Shown one piece after another: positions 49,410 to 58,539 of a DNA stretch of 64,000 bases (within the stretch, counting starts at the first letter, position 1; each line of letters opens with the position of its first letter). The position numbers and the translations under genes were made by a program. Source of the DNA: Streptomyces sp. SCL15-4 (GTDB lineage: Bacteria > Actinomycetota > Actinomycetes > Streptomycetales > Streptomycetaceae); contig NZ_JAOBTQ010000001.1 in NCBI RefSeq assembly GCF_033366695.1, positions 4,278,001 to 4,342,000 on the forward strand, written 5' to 3'. Under the pieces are notes generated by a model. It was not told the origin of the DNA. It saw only the letters and a list, made by a program, of their open reading frames with translations, and did no database searches.

Positions 49410-50528
49410 TCAGCGGCGCGACATGTAGATGTCGAGCGCCTTGTGGAGCAGCTTGTTCAGCGGGAAGTCCCATTCGCCGAGGTACTCGGCGGCCTGACCA
49501 CCGGTGCCCACCTTGAACTGGATCAGGCCGAAGAGGTGGTCCGTCTCGTCTAGCGAGTCGGAGATGCCGCGCAGGTCGTAGACGGTGGCGCCCATCGCGT
49601 AGGCGTCGCGCAGCATCCGCCACTGCATGGCGTTCGACGGCCGGACCTCGCGTCCGATGTTGTCGGAGGCGCCGTAGGAGTACCAGACGTGCCCGCCGAC
49701 GATCAGCATCGTCGCCGCGGAGAGGTTCACGCCGTTGTGGCGCGCGAAGTACAGCCGCATGCGGTTGGGGTCCTCGGTGTTGAGGGCGGTCCACATGCGC
49801 TGGAAGTACGACAGCGGGCGCGGCCGGAACCGGTCGCGGACAGCCGTGATCTCGTACAGCCGCTGCCACTCGGGCAGGTCCTGGTAGCCGCCCTGGACGA
49901 CCTCGACGCCGGCCTTCTCGGCCTTCTTGATGTTGCGGCGCCACAGCTGGTTGAAGTTCTTGTGGACCTCTTCCAGGGAGCGGTTGGCCAGCGGCACCTG
50001 GTAGACGTAGCGGGGCTGCACGTCGCCGAAGCCGGCGCCGCCGTCCTCGCCCTGCTGCCAGCCCATGCGACGCAGTTTGTCGGACACCTCGAAGGCGCGC
50101 GGCTCGATGTAGTCGGCCTGCAGATCGCGCAGCCGCTTGACGTCCGGGTCCTGGATGCCGCGCTTGATCGTGTCCGCGTTCCAGCGGCGGATGATCACGG
50201 GCGGGCCCATCTTCACGGAGAACGCGCCCTGCTGCTTCAGGTGCGCCAGCATCGGCTGGATCCAGTCGTCCAGGTTCGGCGCGTACCAGTTGATGACCGG
50301 GCCCTCGGGAAGGTACGCGAGGTAGCGCTTGATCTTGGGCAGCTGGCGGTAGAGGACCAGGCCCACGCCGACCAGGTGGCCGTTCTTGTCGATCCAGCCG
50401 AGGTTCTCCGAGCGCCACTCCGCCTTGACATCGGCCCATGCCGGGACCTGCATGTGGCTCGCCGCCGGCAGGCTCTGGATAAAGGCCAGATGCTGCTCGC
50501 GACTGATGGTCCTCAGGGTCAGGGTCAT
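49410..50528 (-). CDS. femX: FemX-type lipid II:glycine glycyltransferase
   Basis: A 372-residue FemABX peptidyltransferase starting at ATG 50528. It has two GNAT-like domains ([29 protein letters not shown] and [46 protein letters not shown]) and a short coiled-coil insertion ([29 protein letters not shown]). It uses glycyl-tRNA to add the bridge Gly to lipid II. In Streptomyces coelicolor the corresponding gene is the essential femX, which makes the single-Gly bridge to LL-diaminopimelate. The downstream alr-like gene is probably co-transcribed. Confidence 0.92.
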   Translation of the reverse strand: MTLTLRTISREQHLAFIQSLPAASHMQVPAWADVKAEWRSENLGWIDKNGHLVGVGLVLYRQLPKIKRYLAYLPEGPVINWYAPNLDDWIQPMLAHLKQQGAFSVKMGPPVIIRRWNADTIKRGIQDPDVKRLRDLQADYIEPRAFEVSDKLRRMGWQQGEDGGAGFGDVQPRYVYQVPLANRSLEEVHKNFNQLWRRNIKKAEKAGVEVVQGGYQDLPEWQRLYEITAVRDRFRPRPLSYFQRMWTALNTEDPNRMRLYFARHNGVNLSAATMLIVGGHVWYSYGASDNIGREVRPSNAMQWRMLRDAYAMGATVYDLRGISDSLDETDHLFGLIQFKVGTGGQAAEYLGEWDFPLNKLLHKALDIYMSRR

Positions 50529-50646
50529 TCGGGGCGCTCCTCGGGCTGGTGTGTCCCCATGGGTTCAGGGGCTCCGGCTCTCGCGCCGAAGCCTACTGCG
50601 CCTCGCGAGCGCCCCGACTGGGCATACGGGCCTTCAGCCCGGGGAG

Positions 50647-50961
50647 TCAGCCGACGACACCGCCGAACAGACCACCGTGCGCCATGCCGATCAGGAAGCC
50701 GACCCCCGCGGCACCGAGGCCCAGGATCAGGCCGAACCGCTCCCGCGTGGTCACCGAGATCCACTGCCCGTACACGCCGGTGCACAGCGCCACCAGGCCC
50801 GCCCACGACGTCAGCAGGTGGAGGCTGTGGAAGAAGGCCGTGATGAAGGACAGCACGCCGAGGACGAGCGTCACCGCCATCAGGGCGTCCTGCAGCGGAT
50901 GAGGCTTGCCGTCCGAGGCGAAAAGGGAACCGGCGGTGTTGGGTCGCAATGCCTGGGTCAT
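50647..50961 (-). CDS. Small membrane protein of unknown function
   Basis: A 104-residue protein. The start is ATG 50961 ([21 protein letters not shown]) with a perfect GGAGGTG 6 nt upstream; the longer frame to 51003 lacks this. Three hydrophobic segments follow: [40 protein letters not shown] and [27 protein letters not shown] do not recognise the family. It lies upstream of femX on the same strand with a ~120-nt gap. Confidence 0.75.
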   Translation of the reverse strand: MTQALRPNTAGSLFASDGKPHPLQDALMAVTLVLGVLSFITAFFHSLHLLTSWAGLVALCTGVYGQWISVTTRERFGLILGLGAAGVGFLIGMAHGGLFGGVVG

Positions 50962-51041
50962 GGGCACCTCCTGCGGAAGGCGGCGCATCGTAGCGCCGCA
51001 CACACCCGTTGTGTACAGATTGTCCGGCCCGGCGGCCGGAT

Positions 51042-51071
51042 TTCAACCGGAAGCGGGTGTGCGGGTAGTCT
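51042..51071 (+). promoter_or_regulatory. Candidate promoter of the rpsF operon
   Basis: TTCAAC (51042-51047) and TAGTCT (51066-51071) are separated by 18 nt, about 165 nt upstream of rpsF. Confidence 0.4.
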
Positions 51072-51234
51072 GTACCCTCTGCACCGGTGTCTGCCCAGAC
51101 CTGTACAGGTCACACCGACCGGCTCCCTGAGGGAACCCCGATTGTCAGTGGCGGCCGATACCGTTGCGTACGCATCACAACCCTCCTGCCACGGAACGAC
51201 CGTGGCCGCTGAGTCCAAAGGAGGTGGGTTCCAC
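51072..51234 (+). promoter_or_regulatory. rpsF leader, possible S6:S18 autoregulatory element
   Basis: The ~160-nt leader contains several short hairpins, including GGCTCCC/GGGAACC (~51121-51139) with an adjacent CACCGACCGG. rpsF operons in many bacteria carry an S6:S18-binding leader with a CCG bulge. This leader has the right place and length, but I cannot fold it reliably by eye. Confidence 0.3.
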
Positions 51235-51525
51235 ATGCGTCACTACGAGGTGATGGTCATCCTCGACCCCGATGTCGAGGAGCGTGCGGTCTCCCCGCTG
51301 ATCGAAAACTTCCTGTCCGTCGTCCGTGACGGTGGCGGCAAGGTCGAGAAGGTCGACACCTGGGGCCGTCGTCGTCTCGCCTACGAGATCAAGAAGAAGC
51401 CCGAGGGCATCTACTCGGTCATCGACCTGCAGGCCGAGCCTGCGGTCGTCAAGGAGCTCGACCGCCAGATGAACCTGAACGAGTCGGTCCTCCGGACCAA
51501 GGTCCTCCGCCCCGAGACCCACTGA
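51235..51525 (+). CDS. rpsF: 30S ribosomal protein S6
   Basis: A 96-residue ribosomal protein starting at ATG 51235 behind a perfect AAAGGAGGTG. The family core is [35 protein letters not shown] and [13 protein letters not shown]. It binds S18 on the platform of the small subunit. It opens the rpsF-ssb-rpsR-rplI operon. Confidence 0.98.
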   Translation: MRHYEVMVILDPDVEERAVSPLIENFLSVVRDGGGKVEKVDTWGRRRLAYEIKKKPEGIYSVIDLQAEPAVVKELDRQMNLNESVLRTKVLRPETH

Positions 51526-51605
51526 GCCCCGCGCTCAGCTGATCCCGGGATTCGAGTAGCAGCAACCAAGCAGCCAGAGCAGCAAACCCGCCGAGAGGTT
51601 CCCCC

Positions 51606-52193
51606 ATGGCAGGCGAGACCGTCATCACGGTCATCGGCAATCTTGTCGACGACCCCGAGCTGCGCTTCACCCCGTCCGGTGCGGCGGTCGCGAAGTTCCG
51701 CGTCGCGTCCACTCCCCGCACTTTCGACCGTCAGACGAACGAGTGGAAGGACGGCGAAAGCCTCTTCCTGACCTGCTCGGTCTGGCGTCAGGCGGCGGAG
51801 AACGTCGCCGAGTCGCTCCAGCGAGGCATGCGCGTCATCGTGCAGGGCCGGCTGAAGCAGAGGTCCTACGAGGACCGCGAGGGCGTCAAGCGCACGGTCT
51901 ACGAGCTGGACGTCGACGAGGTCGGCCCCAGCCTGCGCAACGCCACGGCCAAGGTCACCAAGACCGCCGGTGGCGGTGGCCGCGGTGGCCAGGGCGGTTA
52001 CAGCGGCGGTGGCGGCCAAGGCGGCGGCCAGGGCGGCGGCTGGGGCGGTGGCCCCGGCGGCGGTCAGGGCGGCGCTCCGGCCGACGACCCGTGGGCCACC
52101 GGCGCTCCCGCCGGTGGCGGCAACCAGGGCGGCGGCGGCTGGGGCGGCGGCTCCGGCGGCGGTGGCGGCTACTCGGACGAGCCCCCCTTCTAA
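51606..52193 (+). CDS. ssb: Single-stranded DNA-binding protein
   Basis: A 195-residue SSB starting at ATG 51606, 80 nt after rpsF. The OB fold ([36 protein letters not shown]...[30 protein letters not shown]) covers ~1-115. A ~65-residue Gly-rich linker leads to the acidic tip (YSDEPPF) that recruits replication and repair partners. In Streptomyces this SSB within the rpsF operon is the essential copy. The linker-coding DNA is a long GGC/GGT-rich repeat tract. Confidence 0.96.
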   Translation: MAGETVITVIGNLVDDPELRFTPSGAAVAKFRVASTPRTFDRQTNEWKDGESLFLTCSVWRQAAENVAESLQRGMRVIVQGRLKQRSYEDREGVKRTVYELDVDEVGPSLRNATAKVTKTAGGGGRGGQGGYSGGGGQGGGQGGGWGGGPGGGQGGAPADDPWATGAPAGGGNQGGGGWGGGSGGGGGYSDEPPF

Positions 52194-52274
52194 GCCTTCG
52201 GGCCAGGCCTTCCGGGCCGGTCCGGGCCGAGGGTGGGTCGTTCCCCAACTTCTTGATCACACAGGAGAATCACC

Positions 52275-52511
52275 ATGGCGAAGCCGCCTGTGCGCAAGCC
52301 GAAGAAGAAGGTCTGCGCTTTCTGCAAGGACAAGGTCACGTACGTGGACTACAAGGACACGAACATGCTGCGGAAGTTCATTTCCGACCGCGGCAAGATC
52401 CGTGCCCGCCGCGTGACCGGCAACTGCACGCAGCACCAGCGTGACGTCGCCACGGCCGTCAAGAACAGCCGTGAGATGGCGCTGCTGCCCTACACCTCCA
52501 CCGCGCGATAA
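52275..52511 (+). CDS. rpsR: 30S ribosomal protein S18 (zinc form)
   Basis: A 78-residue protein starting at ATG 52275 behind AGGAGAATCACC. Cysteines C14 and C17 ([10 protein letters not shown]) plus C51 and H54 (GNCTQHQ) form a potential zinc site, so this is the C+ paralogue; a zinc-free paralogue elsewhere in the genome is usual in Streptomyces. It pairs with S6. Confidence 0.97.
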   Translation: MAKPPVRKPKKKVCAFCKDKVTYVDYKDTNMLRKFISDRGKIRARRVTGNCTQHQRDVATAVKNSREMALLPYTSTAR

Positions 52512-52529
52512 GGGAAGGGTGACCGACTC

Positions 52530-52976
52530 ATGAAGATCATCCTCACCCACGAGGTCTCCGGCCTCGGTGCCGCGGGCGACGTCGTCGACGTCAAGGACGG
52601 TTACGCTCGCAACTACCTGATCCCGCGGAAGTTCGCTATCCGCTGGACCAAGGGTGGCGAGAAGGACGTCGAGCAGATCCGCCGCGCCCGGAAGATCCAC
52701 GAGATCCAGACCATCGAGCAGGCCAACCAGGTCAAGGCCCAGCTCGAGGGCGTCAAGGTCCGCCTGGCCGTCCGCTCCGGCGACGCCGGTCGTCTCTTCG
52801 GTTCCGTCACCCCGGCCGACATCGCGTCCGCGATCAAGGCTTCCGGTGGCCCCGAGGTCGACAAGCGCCGCATCGAGCTGGGCGCTCCGATCAAGACCCT
52901 GGGCGCCCACGAGACGTCCGTGCGTCTGCACCCCGAGGTTGCCGCCAAGGTCAACATCGAGGTCGTCGCGGCCTGA
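52530..52976 (+). CDS. rplI: 50S ribosomal protein L9
   Basis: A 148-residue protein starting at ATG 52530, 18 nt after rpsR. The N-terminal rRNA-binding domain is [37 protein letters not shown] long helix and the C-terminal domain ([23 protein letters not shown]) follow. It ends the operon with a strong terminator. Confidence 0.98.
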   Translation: MKIILTHEVSGLGAAGDVVDVKDGYARNYLIPRKFAIRWTKGGEKDVEQIRRARKIHEIQTIEQANQVKAQLEGVKVRLAVRSGDAGRLFGSVTPADIASAIKASGGPEVDKRRIELGAPIKTLGAHETSVRLHPEVAAKVNIEVVAA

Positions 52977-53012
52977 CCGCCGCGTGATCGCAACGCTCGT
53001 GTGAGCTGTTGA

Positions 53013-53045
53013 GAGGGGCCGCATCCGTGCAGGGTGCGGCCCCTT
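53013..53045 (+). terminator. rplI terminator
   Basis: A 13-bp stem (one G-U pair; 53014-53026 with 53032-53044, extendable by G-U 53013-53045) is followed by TTTGG, 37 nt after rplI. Confidence 0.85.
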
Positions 53046-53089
53046 TGGCATGACCGGACGTCCCGTGTCAGGGGCGGCCACCGCGGCAT

Positions 53090-53103
53090 GTTTCACGTGA
53101 AAC
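53090..53103. other. parS site 8
   Basis: A perfect 14-bp ParB site between the convergent rplI and MATE genes. The flanks are not symmetric. Confidence 0.95.
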
Positions 53104-53168
53104 GGTCAACGGGTCACAGGGCTGGCGGAGCCGTCATCGGGGCCACGAGACCGGCGGGGCGGAAGCGG

Positions 53169-54506
53169 TCAGCGGGTCGCGCCTGTCACGATCCAGTGGC
53201 CTGAGCGCGTCCGCAGCCACAGGGTCAGCATGCGGACCGTCATCATCAGCGTCATCGCCGCCCACACCGCGGTGAGGCCGCCACCGAGCGTGGGCACCAG
53301 CAGGGCCACCGGGGCGAAGACCGTCAAGGTGCCGACCATGGCCCAGGCCAGGTAACGCCCGTCCCCCGCGCCCATCAGCACCCCGTCCAGAACGAAGACG
53401 ATCCCGCAGACGGGCTGCGCGAGCGCCACGAGCAGCAGGGCCGGCAGTGCGGCGCCCTTCACTCCGGAGTCACCGGTGAACAGCGGCAGGAAGAGCGGCC
53501 GGGCCACCACGACCAGCACGCCCAGCACGACACCGGTCGCGATACCCCACTGGACCATCCGGCGACAGGCCTGGCGCGCCCCCTGGGCATCGTCCGCGCC
53601 GAGGTAGCGGCCGATGATGGCCTGTCCCGCGATCGCTATCGCGTCGAGCGCGAAGGACAGCAGGTTCCACAGCGAGAGGATGATCTGGTGCGCGGCGATG
53701 TCGGCGTCTCCGAGGCGGGCCGCGACCGCCGTGGCGATCATGATCATCGCCCGCAGGGAGAGCGTACGGACCAGGAGGGAGACGCCGGCCTGTGCCGAGG
53801 CCCGGATGCCGGCGGCATCGGGCCGGAGGGAGGCGCCGTGCCGGCGGGCTCCCCGGACCACCGTCGTCAGGTAGACGGCGGCCATGCCGCACTGCGCGAT
53901 GACCGTGCCCCAGGCCGAACCGGCGATGCCGAGCCCGGCGCCGTAGACGAGCCCGACGTTGAGGGCGGCGTTGACGACGAAGCCGGCGACGGCGACGTAG
54001 AGCGGGGTCCTGGTGTCCTGCAGACCGCGCAGCACTCCGGTCGCGGCCAGGACGATGAGCATCGCGGGAATGCCCAGCGCGGAGATGCGCAGATAGCTGG
54101 TGGCGTAGGGAGCCGCGGTGGACGAGGCGCCGAAGAGGTCCACGATGCCGGGGGCCAGCGGGAGGACGACGGCGATGACGGCGAGGCCGAGCAGCAGCGC
54201 CAGCCAGATGCCGTCCATGCCCTGTCGGATCGCCGCCGGGAGATCACCGGCGCCGACGCGGCGGGCCACGGCGGCGGTGGTGGCGTAGGCGAGGAAGACG
54301 AAGACGCTCACGGCGGTCGTCAGGAGCGCCGAGGCGATGCCGAGACCGGCGAGCTGGGCGGTCCCGAGGTGACCGACGATCGCACTGTCGGCCATGACGA
54401 AGAGTGGCTCGGCGACCAGGGCACCGAAGGCCGGAACGGCCAGCGCGACGATCTCTCGGTCGTGCCGCCGCCGGGTGGCCTGGGGGATCACTGGAGCCTG
54501 TGTCAT
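53169..54506 (-). CDS. MATE family efflux transporter (DinF type)
   Basis: A 445-residue exporter with 12 predicted helices in two homologous halves (EIVALAVPAFGALVAEPLFVMADSAIVGHLG and ALDAIAIAGQAIIGRYLGADDA). Proton/Na+-driven export of cationic compounds is the family role; the substrate is unknown. I start it at ATG 54506; ATG 54512 is possible. There is no Shine-Dalgarno, but a TTAGAT hexamer ends 8 nt upstream, so a leaderless mRNA is plausible. It is divergent from dnaB and shares its DnaA-box-rich upstream region. Confidence 0.88.
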   Translation of the reverse strand: MTQAPVIPQATRRRHDREIVALAVPAFGALVAEPLFVMADSAIVGHLGTAQLAGLGIASALLTTAVSVFVFLAYATTAAVARRVGAGDLPAAIRQGMDGIWLALLLGLAVIAVVLPLAPGIVDLFGASSTAAPYATSYLRISALGIPAMLIVLAATGVLRGLQDTRTPLYVAVAGFVVNAALNVGLVYGAGLGIAGSAWGTVIAQCGMAAVYLTTVVRGARRHGASLRPDAAGIRASAQAGVSLLVRTLSLRAMIMIATAVAARLGDADIAAHQIILSLWNLLSFALDAIAIAGQAIIGRYLGADDAQGARQACRRMVQWGIATGVVLGVLVVVARPLFLPLFTGDSGVKGAALPALLLVALAQPVCGIVFVLDGVLMGAGDGRYLAWAMVGTLTVFAPVALLVPTLGGGLTAVWAAMTLMMTVRMLTLWLRTRSGHWIVTGATR

Positions 54507-54988
54507 GCGCATCAATCTAATCGTCCACAGGTAAGAGATGCAACCGTATAGTGATCCTTACTTCTTGTCTCGGGGTGTGTCCTTTCGCGCACCGTTCGAA
54601 GCGATCTTGGCCCGACTGGGAAAGTTTTTCTTCTGCACAGCCGGTGGATCACAAAAACGCAGGTCAGAGGTGTGGTGTCAGGAAGATCGAGGGCTTGTTC
54701 ACAGGGCTGTCCACCGGGTCGTGCACAGGTTTCGGCGAGTTCTCCACAGCATCGGGCCGGTCGTCCACATGGCCTGTGGATAACCAGATTGGCTGACGGT
54801 GCCGACGGGCCTACCGTGGTGCGGCGCCCACTCCTTTCCACGGCCCGGCGAGTGACCCTCTTCCGGCTCGGGAACCGCCACAAATCCGACGCGCGAGAAC
54901 CGGAGCAGGGCTTCTCGATTTGTCAGTGTCGTGCCGTACAAAAGAGGCCACGGCGAGGTCCGCCGTGCGGACGGGAGGAGGTGGCTCG
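54507..54988. other. MATE-dnaB intergenic region
   Basis: The 482-bp spacer is comparatively AT-rich at 54540-54660 and holds a cluster of DnaA-box-like sequences (listed). No gene is evident. Confidence 0.6.
54521..54783. promoter_or_regulatory. DnaA-box cluster upstream of dnaB
   Basis: A perfect TGTGGATAA lies at 54775-54783. One-mismatch boxes are TCGTCCACA 54521-54529 and 54761-54769, TTGTTCACA 54695-54703 and TTCTCCACA 54740-54748. Weaker sites include TTCTGCACA 54631, CTGTCCACC 54707 and TCGTGCACA 54718. Most lie within ~90 bp at 54695-54783. The density is like oriC, so DnaA probably binds here to titrate initiator or regulate dnaB. Confidence 0.65.
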
Positions 54989-56467
54989 GTGAGCATTTCC
55001 GAGCCCTTGGACGATCCGTGGGCCGACAGCGGTCCCAGTGATCGTCTGCCGGCCTCCCGTCGGCGGGGTGACGGCGGCCGGGGGCGGGACGAGCAGCACG
55101 ACCGGGGCCGGGAGAGCGGTGCCTGGGACGGCGGCGCCTCCGCCTTCGAGCGCGTTCCGCCGCAGGACCTGGACGCCGAGCAGTCCGTGCTGGGCGGCAT
55201 GCTGCTGTCCAAGGACGCCATCGCCGACGTCGTGGAGATCCTCAAGGGCCACGACTTCTACAAGCCCGCGCACGAGACGATCTACCAGGCCATCCTGGAC
55301 GTCTACGCCAAGGGCGAGCCCGCGGACCCGATCACCATCGCCGCCGAGCTGACCAAGCGCGGCGAGATCAACAAGGTCGGCGGCGCCGCGTATCTGCACA
55401 GCCTCGTCCAGACCGTCCCCACGGCGGCCAACGCCGAGTACTACGCGGAGATCGTTCACGAGCGGGCCGTCCTGCGCCGCCTGGTCGAGGCCGGTACGCG
55501 CATCACACAGATGGGTTACGCGGCCGACGGCGACGTGGACGAGATCGTCAACCGCGCCCAGGCCGAGATCTACGCCGTCACCGAGCAGCGCACCAGCGAG
55601 GACTACCTCCCGCTCGGCGACATCATGGAGGGCGCCCTCGACGAGATCGAGGCGATCGGCTCGCGCAGCGGCGAGATGACGGGCGTGCCCACCGGGTTCA
55701 CCGACTTCGACTCCCTCACGAACGGCCTCCACCCCGGTCAGATGATCGTCATCGCGGCCCGTCCCGCCATGGGTAAGTCGACCCTCGCGCTGGACTTCGC
55801 GCGAGCCGCGTCGATCAAGCACAACCTGCCGAGCGTGATCTTCTCGCTCGAAATGGGGCGCAACGAGATCGCGATGCGTCTGCTGTCCGCCGAGGCCCGC
55901 GTCGCCCTGCACCACATGCGCTCCGGCACGATGACCGACGAGGACTGGACGCGCCTGGCCCGCCGGATGCCGGACGTCTCTGCCGCGCCGCTCTACATCG
56001 ACGACTCCCCGAACCTGTCGATGATGGAGATCCGCGCCAAGTGCCGGCGCCTGAAGCAGCGCAACGACCTGAAGCTGGTCGTCATCGACTACCTCCAGCT
56101 GATGCAGTCCGGCGGCTCCAAGCGCGCCGAGAGCCGGCAGCAGGAGGTCTCGGACATGTCCCGTAACCTCAAGCTGCTCGCCAAGGAGCTGGAGATCCCG
56201 GTCATCGCGCTCTCCCAGCTCAACCGTGGCCCCGAGCAGCGCACCGACAAGAAGCCGATGGTCTCCGACCTGCGTGAGTCCGGCTCCATCGAGCAGGACG
56301 CCGACATGGTCATCCTGCTGCACCGCGAGGACGCGTACGAGAAGGAGTCCCCGCGCGCGGGCGAGGCCGACCTGATCGTCGCCAAGCACCGAAACGGCCC
56401 CACGGCCACCATCACGGTCGCCTTCCAGGGCCACTACTCCCGCTTCGTGGACATGGCCCAGACCTGA
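54989..56467 (+). CDS. dnaB: Replicative DNA helicase DnaB
   Basis: A 492-residue hexameric helicase. I start it at GTG 54989 (V-SISEPLDDPWADS) behind GGAGGAGGTG. After a ~50-residue charged N-terminus, the primase-interacting domain is VPPQDLDAEQSVLGGMLLSKDAIADVVEIL. The RecA-like motor has Walker A ARPAMGKSTLALD (~255), LKLVVIDYLQLMQSGG (Walker B) and QLNRGPEQRTDKKP. No intein is present; several actinobacterial dnaB genes carry one. It unwinds DNA at the fork, loaded at oriC by DnaA with DciA. Confidence 0.97.
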   Translation: MSISEPLDDPWADSGPSDRLPASRRRGDGGRGRDEQHDRGRESGAWDGGASAFERVPPQDLDAEQSVLGGMLLSKDAIADVVEILKGHDFYKPAHETIYQAILDVYAKGEPADPITIAAELTKRGEINKVGGAAYLHSLVQTVPTAANAEYYAEIVHERAVLRRLVEAGTRITQMGYAADGDVDEIVNRAQAEIYAVTEQRTSEDYLPLGDIMEGALDEIEAIGSRSGEMTGVPTGFTDFDSLTNGLHPGQMIVIAARPAMGKSTLALDFARAASIKHNLPSVIFSLEMGRNEIAMRLLSAEARVALHHMRSGTMTDEDWTRLARRMPDVSAAPLYIDDSPNLSMMEIRAKCRRLKQRNDLKLVVIDYLQLMQSGGSKRAESRQQEVSDMSRNLKLLAKELEIPVIALSQLNRGPEQRTDKKPMVSDLRESGSIEQDADMVILLHREDAYEKESPRAGEADLIVAKHRNGPTATITVAFQGHYSRFVDMAQT

Positions 56468-56538
56468 CCGGCCGACGCGTAGGTTCCCGACTCCTGTGTC
56501 TTTTCCGGCGGGCAACGGTATAGACGGGCCGGCACGGA

Positions 56539-56565
56539 GGGCGACCTCGGCATGCGCGGTCGCCC
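56539..56565 (+). terminator. Hairpin after dnaB
   Basis: An 8-bp stem (56539-56546 with 56558-56565) has an 11-nt loop, 71 nt after the dnaB stop and about 55 nt before the next gene. The T-tract is poor. Confidence 0.45.
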
Positions 56566-56619
56566 GGACATGGGGAAATGGATTCGACGGCCGTCGCTGT
56601 CACCGGGTGGACTAGGGAC

Positions 56620-58005
56620 ATGACGACACATCAGGAAGCCCTGTTGCCGGGTACCCGGCGGGCGCTGCTGCATCGGATCGCTGTCGCACAGGCCGAAGGG
56701 CGGGCTCCGTCGCTGGTGGCCGCCGTGGTGCGGGACGGGCAGGCGGTGTGGCACGGGGCGCGGACCTGCGTGGGCGGGCACGCACCGGACGAGAGCGTGC
56801 AGTACCGGATCGGGTCCATCACCAAGACCTTCACCGCCGTGCTGGTGCTGCGGTTGCGCGACGAGGGGCTGCTCGACCTCGGTGATCCGCTGGAGAAGCA
56901 TCTGCCGGGCACCGGCGTGGGAGAGGCGACCATCGCGGAGCTGCTCGCCCACACCGCGGGGCTGGCGGCCGAGACCCCCGCGCCCTGGTGGGAGCGGACA
57001 CCCGGCTCGCTGCGGCCCGAGTTGAGCGATGTGCTGGGCGACCAGCCCCTGCTGCATCCCGCCGGCCGGCGGCACCACTACTCCAATACGGGCTACACCC
57101 TGCTCGGCGCCCTGGTGGAGGAGATGCGCGGTGCGCCTTGGGAGGACGTGCTGCGCGACGAAATTCTGGAGCCGCTCGGCCTGCGCCGGACGAGCACGCG
57201 GCCCCAGGCTCCGCACGCGGGCGGATGGGCCGTGCATCCGTGGGCCGACGCGCTGCTGCCGGAGCCGGCGGAGGACCTGGGCCGGATGGCGCCGGCCGGC
57301 CAGCTCTGGTCGACCACCGGGGATCTGGCGCGGTTCGCCGCGTTCCTGGCCCGGGGAGACGACCGGGTCCTCGGCGCGCGTTCGGTGGCGGAGATGCGGA
57401 CCCCCGCGGCCCCGGCCGAGAGCGCGGACGTGGTCGACGGGGTCACGTACGGCCTCGGGATGCAGATCCAGCAGCGGGACGGCCGGCTGCTCGTCGGGCA
57501 CTCCGGTTCGCTGCCGGGCTTCCTGGCGAACCTGACCATCAGCGTGGAGGACGACGTCGCCGCGGTGGTGCTCACCAACTGCACCAGCGGGCCGCTGCCG
57601 GGTGCCGTGGCGGCGGACCTGGTCCGGATCGTCGCCGAGGCGGAACCCCGTATCCCCGCACCCTGGCGGCCTCTGCGCGAGGTCGACCCGGCGGTGCTGG
57701 AGCTGGTGGGGCAGTGGTACTGGGGCACTCAGGCGTTCGGCCTGCGTGCGACCGCCGACGGTCTGCTCTCCCTGGCACCGCTGACCGAGGGCGGCCGCAA
57801 GGCGCGCTTCCGTGCGAACGGCGACGGCACCTGGACCGGACTGGAGGGCTACTACGCCGGTGAGCCACTGCGGCCCGTACGGCGTCCGGACGGCTCCCTG
57901 AGCCATCTCGACCTCGGCTCGTTTGTGTTCACCCGGCAGCCGTACGACCCCGAGGCCCCGGTGCCCGGTGGCGTGGACCCGGAGGGGTGGCGGGGCATCG
58001 GCTAG
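56620..58005 (+). CDS. Serine hydrolase, class C beta-lactamase/DD-peptidase family
   Basis: A 461-residue protein. I start it at ATG 56620 (MTTHQEALLPGTRRAL). The catalytic S66-x-x-K69 lies in IGSITKTFTAVLVL, the YSN-type motif at Y154 (HHYSNTGY), and the third box is LVGHSGSLPGF. A C-terminal lipocalin-like beta domain (ELVGQWYWGTQAFGL...GLEGYYAGEPLRPV) follows, as in many esterase/DD-peptidase-like members. There is no signal peptide, so a cytosolic esterase or peptidase is more likely than a resistance beta-lactamase. A parS palindrome follows the stop. Confidence 0.87.
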   Translation: MTTHQEALLPGTRRALLHRIAVAQAEGRAPSLVAAVVRDGQAVWHGARTCVGGHAPDESVQYRIGSITKTFTAVLVLRLRDEGLLDLGDPLEKHLPGTGVGEATIAELLAHTAGLAAETPAPWWERTPGSLRPELSDVLGDQPLLHPAGRRHHYSNTGYTLLGALVEEMRGAPWEDVLRDEILEPLGLRRTSTRPQAPHAGGWAVHPWADALLPEPAEDLGRMAPAGQLWSTTGDLARFAAFLARGDDRVLGARSVAEMRTPAAPAESADVVDGVTYGLGMQIQQRDGRLLVGHSGSLPGFLANLTISVEDDVAAVVLTNCTSGPLPGAVAADLVRIVAEAEPRIPAPWRPLREVDPAVLELVGQWYWGTQAFGLRATADGLLSLAPLTEGGRKARFRANGDGTWTGLEGYYAGEPLRPVRRPDGSLSHLDLGSFVFTRQPYDPEAPVPGGVDPEGWRGIG

Positions 58006-58017
58006 CCCTCGACCGGG

Positions 58018-58051
58018 CAGGGGGTGTGTTTCACGTGAAACACACCCCCTG
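58018..58051. terminator. 34-bp perfect palindrome centred on parS 9
   Basis: Bases 58018-58051 are perfectly self-complementary (arm CAGGGGGTGT then GTTTCAC), with parS at the centre. It lies 12 nt after the serine hydrolase stop and 26 nt before the convergent GNAT stop. It probably acts as a bidirectional terminator too. Confidence 0.8.
58028..58041. other. parS site 9
   Basis: A perfect 14-bp ParB site at the centre of the 58018-58051 palindrome. Confidence 0.95.
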
Positions 58052-58077
58052 GGTCGTTCTGGCGTCGTGCGGCATGG

Positions 58078-58530
58078 TCAGAGCGGCAGCTTGAAGCCCT
58101 CGTGCGAGGCCGTGAACCCCAGCCGTTCGTAGAAGCGGTGCGCGTCGGTGCGCGTCTTGTCGGACGTGAGCTGCACCATCCGGCAATCCAGCCGCCGGGA
58201 GGTGCCGATCGCCCACTCGATCAGCCGACTGCCCAGTCCACTGCCCCGCTCGTCGGCGTGGATGCGGACGGCCTCGATCAGCGCGCGGGTCGCGCCCCGG
58301 TGCGAGAGCCCCGGGATGATCGTGAGTTGGAGGGTCCCGATCACACGGCCTTCGCGCACGGCGACGACGAGGTGCTGGTTAGGGTCGGCGGCGAGCCGTT
58401 CCAGCGCGGTCCGGTACGGCGTCAGGTCGTCGGGCGACTCGCGCTGGGCACCGAGCGGATCGTCGGCGAGCATCCCGACGATCGCCGGGAGGTCGTCGGC
58501 GGTCGCGGCGCGTATTTCAAGATCTCCCAT
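58078..58530 (-). CDS. GNAT family N-acetyltransferase
   Basis: A 150-residue single-domain GNAT starting at ATG 58530. It begins MGDLEIRAATADDLPAIVGMLADDPLG. The acetyl-CoA loop is VRIHADERGSGLGSRLIEWAI (~90-110), and the C-terminus DAHRFYERLGFTASHEGFK is typical of the family. The substrate is unknown. It lies 9 nt upstream of the convergent-facing MarR stop; both genes read leftward and the MarR gene is upstream of it, so they may be co-transcribed. Confidence 0.9.
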   Translation of the reverse strand: MGDLEIRAATADDLPAIVGMLADDPLGAQRESPDDLTPYRTALERLAADPNQHLVVAVREGRVIGTLQLTIIPGLSHRGATRALIEAVRIHADERGSGLGSRLIEWAIGTSRRLDCRMVQLTSDKTRTDAHRFYERLGFTASHEGFKLPL

Positions 58531-58539
58531 GCGCGCACC

